Shown in pieces: positions 53,200 through 62,542 of a stretch of DNA of 64,000 nt. The translations under genes were made by a program, and so were the position numbers. The DNA comes from Acetobacterium woodii (GTDB taxonomy: Bacteria; Bacillota; Clostridia; Eubacteriales; Eubacteriaceae): NCBI GenBank assembly GCA_016213825.1, contig JACQZP010000026.1, forward strand, positions 62,001 through 126,000, read 5' to 3'. Every line of letters begins with the position of its first letter. The first letter of the stretch is position 1. The notes under the pieces are model-generated. The model was given only the letters and a program-made list of their open reading frames with translations, was not told where the DNA came from and did not search any database.

Positions 53200-53988
53200 T
53201 TAGTGATGATGATGCTCACCGTGATCATGGTTACACTGATGGGTATGAACATGGGCTTCCTTGGATTTGTTGGTAATAAAATCGTTGTAGGTTTCGCAAA
53301 TTGCTTCATAGTTTTCAAAAATACTGACGTTAGTAATGTTTGTTTTCAGCTGAGCCAGTAAATCATGAATGGCATGGCGATTGAGATAGTCGGGCAAGCT
53401 GACCTCAAAATTGACATAGGCACTAATGGCCAGAGCCTGTCCATAATATTCGGCCAATGAGATCATGTGCGTTGGTAGATCGCGACTCAGCACTTTTTCA
53501 TAATCCGGCACCATGCCGCATAGATAGGAGAACAGCACCGCCTTGTTTTCAACACTCGTTAGGTTGTAATAAAGGTTAAATCCGCGGAAACATGACCGGG
53601 CTTCGGAAAGAAATAAAAAACAGGCCGAGTCGGGAAATTGGGCTGCCCGCAGATTTTTTATGCCATATTTATTCTGAATATCGGCATAATCGATGAGACG
53701 GGTGTATTCATAGGCGATGACTTGCCCATAGAGTTGGGATTCATCAAAAAGCTCTTCATGGAGCAACAGATAAAAATTACTGTCCTGCTCATCCGGCAGC
53801 ACTAAAAGTTGGCGACAGTCACTGAGATCCTGCTTTGAGGCTTCGACAATGGCTTGGTCACATTTTGTATTACTCAGCTTTAGCCGTTCATTATAGATTT
53901 CCGTGGTTACAATGATTTCAAGGGGGTAATCCTTTTCGACCTGGTAGACGAGTTTATATGTTTCGATCATATTCTGAATAATGGACAT
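53200..53988 (-). CDS. Hypothetical protein with His-rich C-terminal tail
   Basis: 262 residues from the ATG at 53988 (AGAGGAGG seven bases upstream); a longer frame begins before the RBS. Soluble, mostly helical, with YNERLKLSNTKCDQAIVEA and a central Cys (RSCFRGFNLYYN). The last ~20 residues are His-rich: HVHTHQCNHDHGEHHHH, suggesting metal (Ni/Zn/Co) binding or storage. Main body not recognised. It lies just upstream of padR on the same strand, about 70 bases away, so may be in the same unit. Confidence 0.7.
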   Translation of the reverse strand: MSIIQNMIETYKLVYQVEKDYPLEIIVTTEIYNERLKLSNTKCDQAIVEASKQDLSDCRQLLVLPDEQDSNFYLLLHEELFDESQLYGQVIAYEYTRLIDYADIQNKYGIKNLRAAQFPDSACFLFLSEARSCFRGFNLYYNLTSVENKAVLFSYLCGMVPDYEKVLSRDLPTHMISLAEYYGQALAISAYVNFEVSLPDYLNRHAIHDLLAQLKTNITNVSIFENYEAICETYNDFITNKSKEAHVHTHQCNHDHGEHHHH

Positions 53989-54216
53989 TGGTAATTCCTC
54001 CTCTGATGCATGTAAATTTAGCATGCTGAGACAAGTATACTCCTAAAGCAGTAAGGTGTAAATAGCAAGTTTGATGGTGTTATTTTTTGATGTGTGGGTT
54101 TGACGACTTCGTGAAATGGCTGTTTTACTCGTGAATATTCTTTGATTTAAGCTATAACAATTGCTAACATTGAACCTTAGTAGAGAAGCGATAAGAAAAA
54201 AATAAGTGAGGAAAAA

Positions 54217-55866
54217 ATGAAAAAAGACAAATTATTAAAATACATGACACTGTTTGTGGTATGGTTGAGTTTTACATTGGTTTTTGGGACCGGGGTTATG
54301 GCTCAGGAAAAAGAAAGCAGTGTTGTCGGGGTACAGTACCGAGGACATGTCCAGGATTATGGCTGGTCTCAGGGGTGGAAAGCCGACGGCGACATTGCCG
54401 GCACTTCGGGCGAAAGCAAACGCTTGGAAGCGATCAAGATCAAAATTGTCAAAACGGAGACCGAACCAATCCTCTATGATAAAGCCGGCACTTACGGCTC
54501 GGCAACCGACACGCAGACCATCGCCGGGGATGTGACCGTTGTAGCCGACGGCGTGATTCTCCAGAATCTGGTGATTCAGGGCGATCTGAACATCAGTGAG
54601 GCCGTCGGCGATGGCAACGTTACGTTAAACAATGTCACCGTGGCTGGCGATACCTTTATCCGCGGCGGCGGGGCGAACAGCATCCACATTAACGGTGGCA
54701 GCTATCAAAATGTTGTGATGGAAAAAACATCCACCGGAGCAGTGCGGATTGTAGCTACCGGCATAGACGGACTGACAGTGGTGATCTCGGAGGATGCCAC
54801 TGGAGAAACGATCATCCTAGAAGGCACCTTTGATAGCGTAGCCGTCAATGCCCCCAATATGACGATAACCACGCAAGGAGATACCACCATCATCGGCAAG
54901 ATGACGGTCGGCGCCGAGGCAGTGGGGAGTGCAATTACCCTGAACGCCGGGACAACCGTGTCGGATATGGTGCTGGATGCCAAGACTGAGGTCAAAGGCC
55001 AGGGCACCGTGACCAAAGCCGAGGTTAAAGCGGATGGCGTGTCCTTTGAAAAAGCGCCGACGCAGCAGATTGTGGCGCCTGAGGTGACGGTGCCACCAGT
55101 GGTAACACCGGCTGTGCCGCCAATGACGCCACCCACACCCGGCGGTGGGGGCGGTTATAACCCGCCGAGTAAAATCGCCCTGACGATTAGCGATCCCACT
55201 GTCACCTTAAACCGGGTTTATGATGGCTCCAGGAATGCCACCGTTACAGCCATCGGCACATTAACCGGTGTTGAGACCGGCGATGATGTGCAGGTTACGG
55301 CCACGGCCGTTTATGACACCAAAACCGCCGGTACCGGTAAGATCACCCCAAAACAGCTGACCGTCACCTTGAATTCATTGACCACCGCAAAAGTCTATGA
55401 CGGTGGTCCCTATGCCATTGCAAACTGCGGAGACATCGAGGGGGTACTGGACGGTGATATAGTAGGCAGAGACATGCAAGCTGTTTATGATTCGAAAAAT
55501 GTTGGCGACACTAAAACCATTACGATTAGCTACTTCATAAATGGGCCAGCTACAGCTAATTACCTGGCGCCAGAACCGGAAACTCGGGCCGGCGGCAAGA
55601 TTACCGCCAAACAATTAACCGTCGCCAGCCAGAATTTGACCACCACCAAGGGGTATGATAGCACCACGACTGCGGCGGTGACCGATGTGGTCCTGGGCGG
55701 TGTGGCCGCTGGGGAAACGCTTATGGTCACAGCTACGGCCAACTATCGCGACAGTGCGAGCGGCATCAACAAACCCATTGATGTGGTCTACTCAATCGCC
55801 GGTACTAATGCCGATAATTATATTGCACCGGCCAGTATGACCGATACCACCGGCGTGATTCAATAA
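54217..55866 (+). CDS. Secreted ChW / beta-helix / YDG-repeat protein
   Basis: 549 residues. Signal peptide 1-29 (ending GVMAQ), one ChW repeat (YRGHVQDYGWSQGW, then GTSGESKRLEAI), a right-handed beta-helix-like region rich in Val/Thr/Gly (about 85-285), a Pro/Gly linker (about 290-318, with GGGGGY), and three YDG/MBG-type repeats (VYDGSRNATV, KVYDGGPYA, KGYDSTTTA). No anchor motif at the C-terminus. Probably a surface adhesin or binding protein; ligand unknown. RBS GAGG before the ATG. Higher GC than most of the window, as for the next large gene. Followed by LRR debris. Confidence 0.88.
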   Translation: MKKDKLLKYMTLFVVWLSFTLVFGTGVMAQEKESSVVGVQYRGHVQDYGWSQGWKADGDIAGTSGESKRLEAIKIKIVKTETEPILYDKAGTYGSATDTQTIAGDVTVVADGVILQNLVIQGDLNISEAVGDGNVTLNNVTVAGDTFIRGGGANSIHINGGSYQNVVMEKTSTGAVRIVATGIDGLTVVISEDATGETIILEGTFDSVAVNAPNMTITTQGDTTIIGKMTVGAEAVGSAITLNAGTTVSDMVLDAKTEVKGQGTVTKAEVKADGVSFEKAPTQQIVAPEVTVPPVVTPAVPPMTPPTPGGGGGYNPPSKIALTISDPTVTLNRVYDGSRNATVTAIGTLTGVETGDDVQVTATAVYDTKTAGTGKITPKQLTVTLNSLTTAKVYDGGPYAIANCGDIEGVLDGDIVGRDMQAVYDSKNVGDTKTITISYFINGPATANYLAPEPETRAGGKITAKQLTVASQNLTTTKGYDSTTTAAVTDVVLGGVAAGETLMVTATANYRDSASGINKPIDVVYSIAGTNADNYIAPASMTDTTGVIQ

Positions 55867-56027
55867 GATATTCTGGTTTACAGCTATGACACCAGCAGCC
55901 TGGCATGGTGCATTTAGTAATACCGGCGTACTGTCAAGTTTCAAATTTGCTTGGTCTTTATCAACGAAAAATGCTGAACGATTTTGAGACATTAATTAGT
56001 GGTAATCAATTTAATAATGTTAACTCA

Positions 56028-56051
56028 AGCCAGCCACGTGCTGGCTTTTTT
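56028..56051 (+). terminator. Terminator downstream of the YDG-repeat gene
   Basis: AGCCAGC-CACGT-GCTGGCT followed by T-run. Confidence 0.88.
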
Positions 56052-56063
56052 CGTTGGATTACT

Positions 56064-56448
56064 TTTGAGTGCATTGCGGAGCGTACTTCATTGGAGACGG
56101 TGACCTTTGCGATCGACGTTAAAAATTAGCAACATCGGTTTTTCGGTCTTTGATGGATGCAGCAAGCTTTCCGCGTGACCCTCTGACGCCGAGCTTGACG
56201 ACGATTCTCAACAATACCTTTTTAAATTGTACATCGTTGCCAGTATGACAATTCCGGAAACGGTTACCAGTATTGGGGCGATGGCCTTTAAAAACCACCC
56301 CTTCACTACCATTACCATGCCTGCCAACGTGTCAATCGGTGCTGATTCCGAGACCATGGGCACGAATGGTACGGGCTTTCAGGCAGCCTATATGGCAGGT
56401 AGTAGCGGCACCTATACCTTTCAAATGGTTGGAGCAAGTAGTATCTAG
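56064..56448 (+). pseudogene. Decayed BspA-type leucine-rich-repeat gene (3' part)
   Basis: Translating across frames gives pieces of LRR_5 (BspA) repeats: AERTSLETVTFAI, IGFSVFDGCSKLSA, LTTILNNTFLNCTSLP, then IPETVTSIGAMAF and TTITMPANVSIG up to a C-terminus ending MVGASSI. At least two frame changes (near 56130 and 56245) and stop codons separate the pieces. No intact start. The same C-terminal sequence occurs at 62097-62177. Likely remnant of a surface LRR protein that once followed, or was fused to, the upstream gene. Confidence 0.8.
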
Positions 56449-56559
56449 GGTGTTGCCGGCTTCCTGCCGGAACTATATTTAAACATAGTGAACTAATAAC
56501 AGGTTTCGATACGACCAAATTCCCTGGTTGCACCTTTGAAACATTCGCCACTTGATTTT

Positions 56560-56586
56560 CACCTCCGCTTCGGTGGGGGTTTTTGT
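56560..56586 (+). terminator. Terminator after the LRR remnant
   Basis: ACCTCCGC-TTCG-GTGGGGGT with T5. The remainder of 56449-56903 holds no ORF with RBS except the RBS (AGAGGG) of the next gene. Confidence 0.75.
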
Positions 56587-56903
56587 TTGGCAAATTTGCT
56601 GAAAATTACGCCGTTTTGAGCGCAATCTACGCCTTTTTGACGATAGACAGAGGGTGGCTTCCATGATAGGATGTGTTTAATGAGACAATGTGACAGGATT
56701 AGGAAATTTTTCAATTGCTGATGAAAACAAAGCAAAAAAATTCTGATAGTCAAAGTATCTCTAAAAGGGTACAATGGGCGCAAGATTAGTTAGCAGAAAT
56801 AAATTAAATCAATGTCATAGAATTAACTTAAATCATAAAAATGATCAATAATGATCGCAACAGTACCCAAGCGCAAACAAAATAATATTGAAAGAGGGAA
56901 AAA

Positions 56904-59900
56904 ATGAACATATCGATTGAAAGTTGGATCCGGAGGATGGTCAGAGCTCTGGTCATCGCGGCGCTACTGTTTCTAGGATGGGGGGTGGCTCCGGTCAATG
57001 CGGCGGTTTATCAGGTGACCACCACTGCCAGTCCAGCGGCAACGATGAGGTATATCTGTGAAGATCCAAACAACTTAACCAGCGGCTATTACGCCATCAG
57101 CACTGCCCAGGAGCTTCAGACCTTGGCCAGAATTATTAACAAGACGGTTACGCCGGCAGGGGTTACAGTTATGCTGGATACCGGTGATGCGGTAGCATTT
57201 CCAGCACCAGCTAACCTATCCACCAATGTCAAACTGACCAGTGACATTGATTTAAGCGGTGTCTGTGGTAATGGAACGGGCAACTGGACGCCGATTGGCA
57301 GTGAATATAATAAAAGTTATACCGGAACTTTTGACGGACAGGGATATACGGTTAATCATCTCTACATCAGCGCAGCAACTGATAATCTAGGGCTGTTTGG
57401 AGTCGTAACGAATGCCACTATCAAAAATCTGACCGTTGACGGCAGCATTTCGGTGACTTCATCAACTTCTTATATTGGCGGCATTGTCGGACGGATGTGG
57501 TCAGATTCAGCCATTGTTGAAAACTGCTGCAGTCAGGTAACACTGAGCGGCAGTTTACAAGATGCCGGGGGTATAGCAGGTGAAGCAAAGGGGACAATAA
57601 AAAATTGCCGCAATCAGGGTGTGATTATGGGAACATCTTCAACTAATGGCACTATTGGCGGCATCGTAGGATGGATTGAAAACGCTGCAGTCATTGATTG
57701 TGAAAACAGCGCAGCTATCACCGGCAGCACAAGAGTCGGGGGAATCGCAGGTGCCTGCAGTGTAACAGGTTCGATTACAAACACTGCCAATACGGCTGAT
57801 GTTACTGCGGTTGGCACTGGTGTCGGGGGTATCTGTGCGCATTCACTTGGCAGCACAAAAATTTCCAATTGCCGGAATACCGGGAATTTAAAAGAAGGCG
57901 GCAGCCCCTCCAGCAGCAGCGCTAGCAGCCTTTTTGGATCTTATGCCGGAGGGATTGTGGGTTATGCCTATAATAACAACTACTATGTTAATAATCCGAC
58001 GATCGTCAGTAATTGCTACACGACCGGTAGTATAGAAGCCAATACAACCGGTGCCGCAACCACAGCTAATATCGGACTGGTTGGTAAAATTGGGGTTGAT
58101 ACTTCCGGTAGTAATCCTGATAAAGGCGTAGTGGCTGTTTCGGCGTGTTATTGGCTGGATTCTCTGACCCTGACAAATTATGGCGCTCCAGCTGGACAAA
58201 AAGCGGTGGGAAGCGATATCGCTTCCGAGCCGACAATAACGGTCACTGTGTGTAGTCCCTTTAAGGTGGAGCAGGGACAGGCGGCGATGGGATCATTATT
58301 AACGCCGGCAATTAATGTTGAAACCGGTAAGTATGCCCTGGCGGATGCTTTGAATGTCGGGTTGACTGGCAATCCAACTTATTCATCCTGGACGGTCGAT
58401 CCCCTCAAAAACAGCGGCTACCCAATATTTGAATCCGATGGTTATAAGACGGTATCACCGCCGACAATATCGGCTCAGCCCACGGATCTGACACCCAACC
58501 CCGGTGCCGACTATACCCTCAGCCTGACGGCAACTGGGAATAACCTGTCTTATCAGTGGTATCGACTGGAAACGAACAGCGCTAACCTGGGCGGGACGGT
58601 AATTGCCACAGCTACCAGCGCAAGCTTTACAACTTCACAGACGGCACTGGGAGACTATTATTACTGCCTGGTTACGGCGACAAACCCCAACGGCATCACT
58701 GCAACCACCAGAAGCAACACCGTCACTGTGACGGTTAAACCGGAAGCCAGCTGGGTATTATCTGGCAGTACACAAGCAAGTGGAACGCTGGCAGAGGCCG
58801 TGGCCGCCTGTAATGGGGACATCACCGGCGGCACCATTACCCTGCTTAAAAACCTGACGCTAATAGCACCAATCGCCATCAGCAAAGACATTACCTTGCT
58901 TTCAGAGGGCATTAATCAAATCACCCGGGGGAGTGGTCTGACTGGTAGTGATATGTTTACCGTTACAGATGTTGGCAAACTGACCCTTGGTAAAACCAGT
59001 GGTATGGATGGCAACACCCTGACTCTGAATGGCGGGGCAGTATGGTCAGGCACTGTTGATCCCATACTTGGCCGGGGAACCACGAATACTGGGATTGCAA
59101 CCAGCGGCTCGGTAATCAATAATCAGGGGGTGCTTACCATGCACAGCGGCGTTACCATTGAGAATAATGCCGGCAATGGCACAGCTGCTTCCAGTCCGGC
59201 GGCGATCATTAATCATGCGGTGGCGGCAGACAAACCGGCAAAGTTCACGATGGCTGGTGGGGATATCACTGGCAATTACGGCTGGGAAGCCGGGGCGATT
59301 TTTAATAACAGCTCCACTGTCACTGACCTTATTGACATCACCATTTTGTCTATTTCGGGTGGTAAAATTTATGGTAATCAGAATGCCTTCGATTACGTGA
59401 TTGGAGCCGGCGGAATCGAAAACAATGCAACCTTTACTTTATCCGGCAATGCGGTGATCTCGGCTAATAAAGGTTATTTTTCAGGTGGGGTCGACGCCGG
59501 TTTGAAAATGACCATGACTGGGGGAACCATTACCGGCAATCAAGGTATTTATTGTGGGGGGATGGGTCAATGGACAGCCTCAATGAACCAACTGGAACTA
59601 ACTGGTGGCACCATCACCGGTAATAATGCCACCGGCTTAATTACAGATGGGATTGCCGGAGGGATTTTTCCAAGTCATGCCCTTGATAGAACCTTCAACA
59701 TCAGCGGCAACCCGGTCGTCACCGGCAATACTGTCGGTGGAACCATCAGTTATGCCAATGGATCTTATACGGCTTCCGGCGGGACTCCTTCCAATGTGGG
59801 ACTGTTAAACACGGACAGTTACAAAAAACCGCTTGTAGTCACTGGTGTGTTAACCAGCGGCGCCGCCATCGGACTTTCATTATTGACAGATGCTGGAAGT

Positions 59901-61880
59901 ACCAATGTGGTGCCCACCCCAGGGAGTCCGGTGTCTGTGGCTGTTCCGGGAGCAGCGGTCACGGATGCATCACCCTATCTGGCTTATTTTTCATCCGACA
60001 GCAGCAGTTATGACATGGCCAAGGACGGGAATAATCTGGTTCTGAAGGTCAAAACCCCGGTTACGATCAGCGACAGCATCACCAACAGAGAATATAATGG
60101 CCAGCCAGTCGCACTGACTGCCGACCCGGTGATTAAAAAAGCCGGAACGGCTGATCTGGTCACTATCGCCAAGGAGAATCTAACTTATCTCTATACCAGC
60201 ACCGACAGCAACGGTTACAACAGTGCGGCGGCACCGACATCTGCCGGGGCTTACCAACTGGTGATTTCCGTGCCAGACACCAATACCGATTATACCGGCA
60301 GCTCGGCGATTCCATTCACCATCAGTAAGAAACCAGTAACCGTTACGGCACAAAACTGTACTATCAGCGTAGGTGCGGATGCGCCGGGTTATCAGGCTAT
60401 CGCGCCTGGGTTGGTTTCGGGTGAGACCCTAGCCAATGTGACATTTAACTGCACCTATGTCAAAAACGACGCGATCAATGGGATTGCCGGAACCTATCCG
60501 ATTACCCCAGTTGGCGGCAGCATCAGCAGCAACGCCAATTATACCATCACCTATGTGCCGGGAGCGCTGACAGTCAGCCCGGCCAGTGGTGGAGGTGGAG
60601 GTTATACTCCTCCCAGTATGCCGGGGGTTGTGGTCACCCCGCACAACATCACCTATGATGCGACCGGAAAACCAACCGTAGATATCACCGGAGCGCCGGC
60701 CGGGTCGATAGTGTATTACAGCACCGATGGCATCAATTATACCACTACGTTGCCAGCGATGACCCAGGCCGGAAACTATACCGTCTACATCAAGATTACC
60801 TGCCCTAATTATGCGGATTACATCACCACGACGCCAGTCACCGTGAACAAGGCGGTAACGCTGCCAATACCGGATGTATTTAATCGATTCAATCCGAACC
60901 AGATGTCCGGTTCACCTGGGACAAACATTTCAGAATTTTTACCGGCTGGTTGTGGAGCGACAACCTTCGGGGTTGGTATTGTCAATGATCCCCACGGAAT
61001 ATTAAGTGGCCCACCGACCATTTCAGGCAGTGGCGTGTTGCATTATCAGTTGCGACCCAGTGCCCCTGTTTCAGACATCGTCGATGCGGTTCTGACCAAC
61101 GGAACAACGGATGTAATTGCGACCGAAAACACGGCTCTGACGGCCACTATCCCGGTGCTGGTCACCATGGCCAACTACAAGGATACCACCATCAACATCG
61201 TGGTGGAGCTTTCTGATCAGGTTCATCAGCTCACGGTTTCCGGAGGGAGCGGAAGTGGCGGTTATGAAGCGGGCAATCCGGTCACGATCACTGCCGGCGA
61301 ACCAACGGCGGGACAACGGTTTGTCAACTGGACCGTTGACAGCGGTGACATCATCCTGGCTGACCCGACCAGTAAAACCACGACCCTGACGATGCCGGGA
61401 ACTGATGCTAAAGTTATCGCCAATTATGCGGAAAACGATAGCGCCGTCGGCATTCGTTATCAAACCCATATCCAGGACATCGGCTGGGAAACCGACTGGA
61501 AAACTGATGGGGTACTGTCCGGAACCAGCGGGCAGTCTAAACGGCTGGAAGCCCTGAAGGTGGAACTCACCGGTGATGTCCCGGTCGGCGCAACCATCGA
61601 AACTTCGGTACATGTCCAGAATTACGGCAATCTGGGACCCTTTGCCATGGGCACTGCCGCTGGCACCAGTGGACTGAGTCTGCGGCTGGAAAATATCTGC
61701 CTGACCATGAATAATCTGCCTGGCTACAGCCTGCGCTACAACGTCCATGTCCAGAATCAGGGCTGGCTGCGGAACGAAAACGACAGCAGCAACTGGTTTA
61801 AATCCGGCGAAACTGCCGGGACTGCCGGACTGAGCCTGCGGCTGGAAGGGATCCTGATTAAGTTGGTGAAGGACGAATAA
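56904..61880 (+). CDS. Very large secreted surface protein (GLUG, MBG, InlB-B-like, three ChW repeats)
   Basis: 1658 residues. Signal peptide about 1-33 (ending PVNAA). GLUG-type repeats about 165-390 (IGGIVGRM, AGGIAGEA, IGGIVGWI, VGGIAGAC), Ig-like region with QPTDLTPNPGADYTLSL (about 525-610), a parallel beta-helix with repeated TGG-ITGN motifs (about 690-960), MBG/YDG region (NREYNGQPVALTADP and after), a GGGGGY linker (about 1231), a divergent InlB B-repeat (SGGYEAGNPVTIT... ANYAEND) and three ChW repeats at the end. Likely an adhesin anchored by ChW. Single gene with terminator. GC content and Thr/Ser/Gly bias are unlike the neighbours. Confidence 0.93.
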   Translation: MNISIESWIRRMVRALVIAALLFLGWGVAPVNAAVYQVTTTASPAATMRYICEDPNNLTSGYYAISTAQELQTLARIINKTVTPAGVTVMLDTGDAVAFPAPANLSTNVKLTSDIDLSGVCGNGTGNWTPIGSEYNKSYTGTFDGQGYTVNHLYISAATDNLGLFGVVTNATIKNLTVDGSISVTSSTSYIGGIVGRMWSDSAIVENCCSQVTLSGSLQDAGGIAGEAKGTIKNCRNQGVIMGTSSTNGTIGGIVGWIENAAVIDCENSAAITGSTRVGGIAGACSVTGSITNTANTADVTAVGTGVGGICAHSLGSTKISNCRNTGNLKEGGSPSSSSASSLFGSYAGGIVGYAYNNNYYVNNPTIVSNCYTTGSIEANTTGAATTANIGLVGKIGVDTSGSNPDKGVVAVSACYWLDSLTLTNYGAPAGQKAVGSDIASEPTITVTVCSPFKVEQGQAAMGSLLTPAINVETGKYALADALNVGLTGNPTYSSWTVDPLKNSGYPIFESDGYKTVSPPTISAQPTDLTPNPGADYTLSLTATGNNLSYQWYRLETNSANLGGTVIATATSASFTTSQTALGDYYYCLVTATNPNGITATTRSNTVTVTVKPEASWVLSGSTQASGTLAEAVAACNGDITGGTITLLKNLTLIAPIAISKDITLLSEGINQITRGSGLTGSDMFTVTDVGKLTLGKTSGMDGNTLTLNGGAVWSGTVDPILGRGTTNTGIATSGSVINNQGVLTMHSGVTIENNAGNGTAASSPAAIINHAVAADKPAKFTMAGGDITGNYGWEAGAIFNNSSTVTDLIDITILSISGGKIYGNQNAFDYVIGAGGIENNATFTLSGNAVISANKGYFSGGVDAGLKMTMTGGTITGNQGIYCGGMGQWTASMNQLELTGGTITGNNATGLITDGIAGGIFPSHALDRTFNISGNPVVTGNTVGGTISYANGSYTASGGTPSNVGLLNTDSYKKPLVVTGVLTSGAAIGLSLLTDAGSTNVVPTPGSPVSVAVPGAAVTDASPYLAYFSSDSSSYDMAKDGNNLVLKVKTPVTISDSITNREYNGQPVALTADPVIKKAGTADLVTIAKENLTYLYTSTDSNGYNSAAAPTSAGAYQLVISVPDTNTDYTGSSAIPFTISKKPVTVTAQNCTISVGADAPGYQAIAPGLVSGETLANVTFNCTYVKNDAINGIAGTYPITPVGGSISSNANYTITYVPGALTVSPASGGGGGYTPPSMPGVVVTPHNITYDATGKPTVDITGAPAGSIVYYSTDGINYTTTLPAMTQAGNYTVYIKITCPNYADYITTTPVTVNKAVTLPIPDVFNRFNPNQMSGSPGTNISEFLPAGCGATTFGVGIVNDPHGILSGPPTISGSGVLHYQLRPSAPVSDIVDAVLTNGTTDVIATENTALTATIPVLVTMANYKDTTINIVVELSDQVHQLTVSGGSGSGGYEAGNPVTITAGEPTAGQRFVNWTVDSGDIILADPTSKTTTLTMPGTDAKVIANYAENDSAVGIRYQTHIQDIGWETDWKTDGVLSGTSGQSKRLEALKVELTGDVPVGATIETSVHVQNYGNLGPFAMGTAAGTSGLSLRLENICLTMNNLPGYSLRYNVHVQNQGWLRNENDSSNWFKSGETAGTAGLSLRLEGILIKLVKDE

Positions 61881-61900
61881 AGTTTATAAAGTGGACAAAA

Positions 61901-61945
61901 TAAAAAGTCTTTCAGCGGTTAATAGACTATCTGTAAGGCTTTTTA
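61901..61945 (+). terminator. Terminator of the large surface protein gene
   Basis: TAAAAAGTCTTTCAG / CTGTAAGGCTTTTTA, imperfect stem with T-run. Confidence 0.75.
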
Positions 61946-62066
61946 TGTATATCTACTCCTTTTTGCATGCAAATATACGCCATTAAATGGTTAGACACCA
62001 AATAACTGCTTATGTTATGATAAATTTCTGTAAAACTAACTATTTTTGAAAATTGGAGAAAGAATC

Positions 62067-62177
62067 ATGAAAAGCAAATTATTTTAATCGATTGGCTTAG
62101 ACTTTCAGACAGCCTATACAGCGGGCGGATTTGGAACATACTGTTTACAATCGGTTGGATCAAGTAGCATCCACTAA
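62067..62177 (+). pseudogene. Second LRR-gene remnant: start codon fused to C-terminus
   Basis: GGAGAAAGAATC-ATG at 62067 begins MKSKLF and then a stop. In another frame from 62097 the DNA reads LDFQTAYTAGGFGTYCLQ and VGSSSIH plus a stop, matching the end of the LRR remnant at 56448 (GFQAAYMAGSSGTYTF, MVGASSI). It looks like an LRR gene with its whole middle deleted. Confidence 0.7.
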
Positions 62178-62219
62178 AAAAACCTCTTTTCCAGCTTGGT
62201 ACCGGGATGGGGGGCTAGG

Positions 62220-62240
62220 GCGGCCTTAGGCCGCTTTTTT
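62220..62240 (+). terminator. Terminator after the second LRR remnant
   Basis: GCGGCC-TTA-GGCCGC followed by six T, nested within a larger pair AAACCTCTTTTCCAG / CTGGAAAGAGTTT (62178-62260). From 62260 to 62542 only AT-rich sequence and the RBS AGGAGG of the next gene are seen. Confidence 0.85.
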
Positions 62241-62542
62241 GCGTTCTGGAAAGAGTTTTTATTTACAAATTGATTATCGCTCTCTGTCAATACGTAAATA
62301 CTTCCTTAAAAAGGCGGAAAAACCGATTATGAAAGCAAAACGAGTAATTTTGTAGATGAGAGGGAAATTAATATCTTGACCTTGAGTAAAATAACACTTA
62401 CTATTATAAAAATATGCGTAATTTCAAGCGCTTGTTTCAAGGTTAGAAATAGGAAGTTAAAATAACTGCTTGATAAATTATAAATAATGCAAAGGAGAGA
62501 AAGTTTGCAAACGGTTACACTAAATATAGGAGGAGATTTATT

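Noticed and set aside
55905-56129. 74-codon frame after the YDG-repeat gene
   Set aside because: It mixes noncoding sequence, a terminator hairpin and part of the LRR remnant; no RBS.
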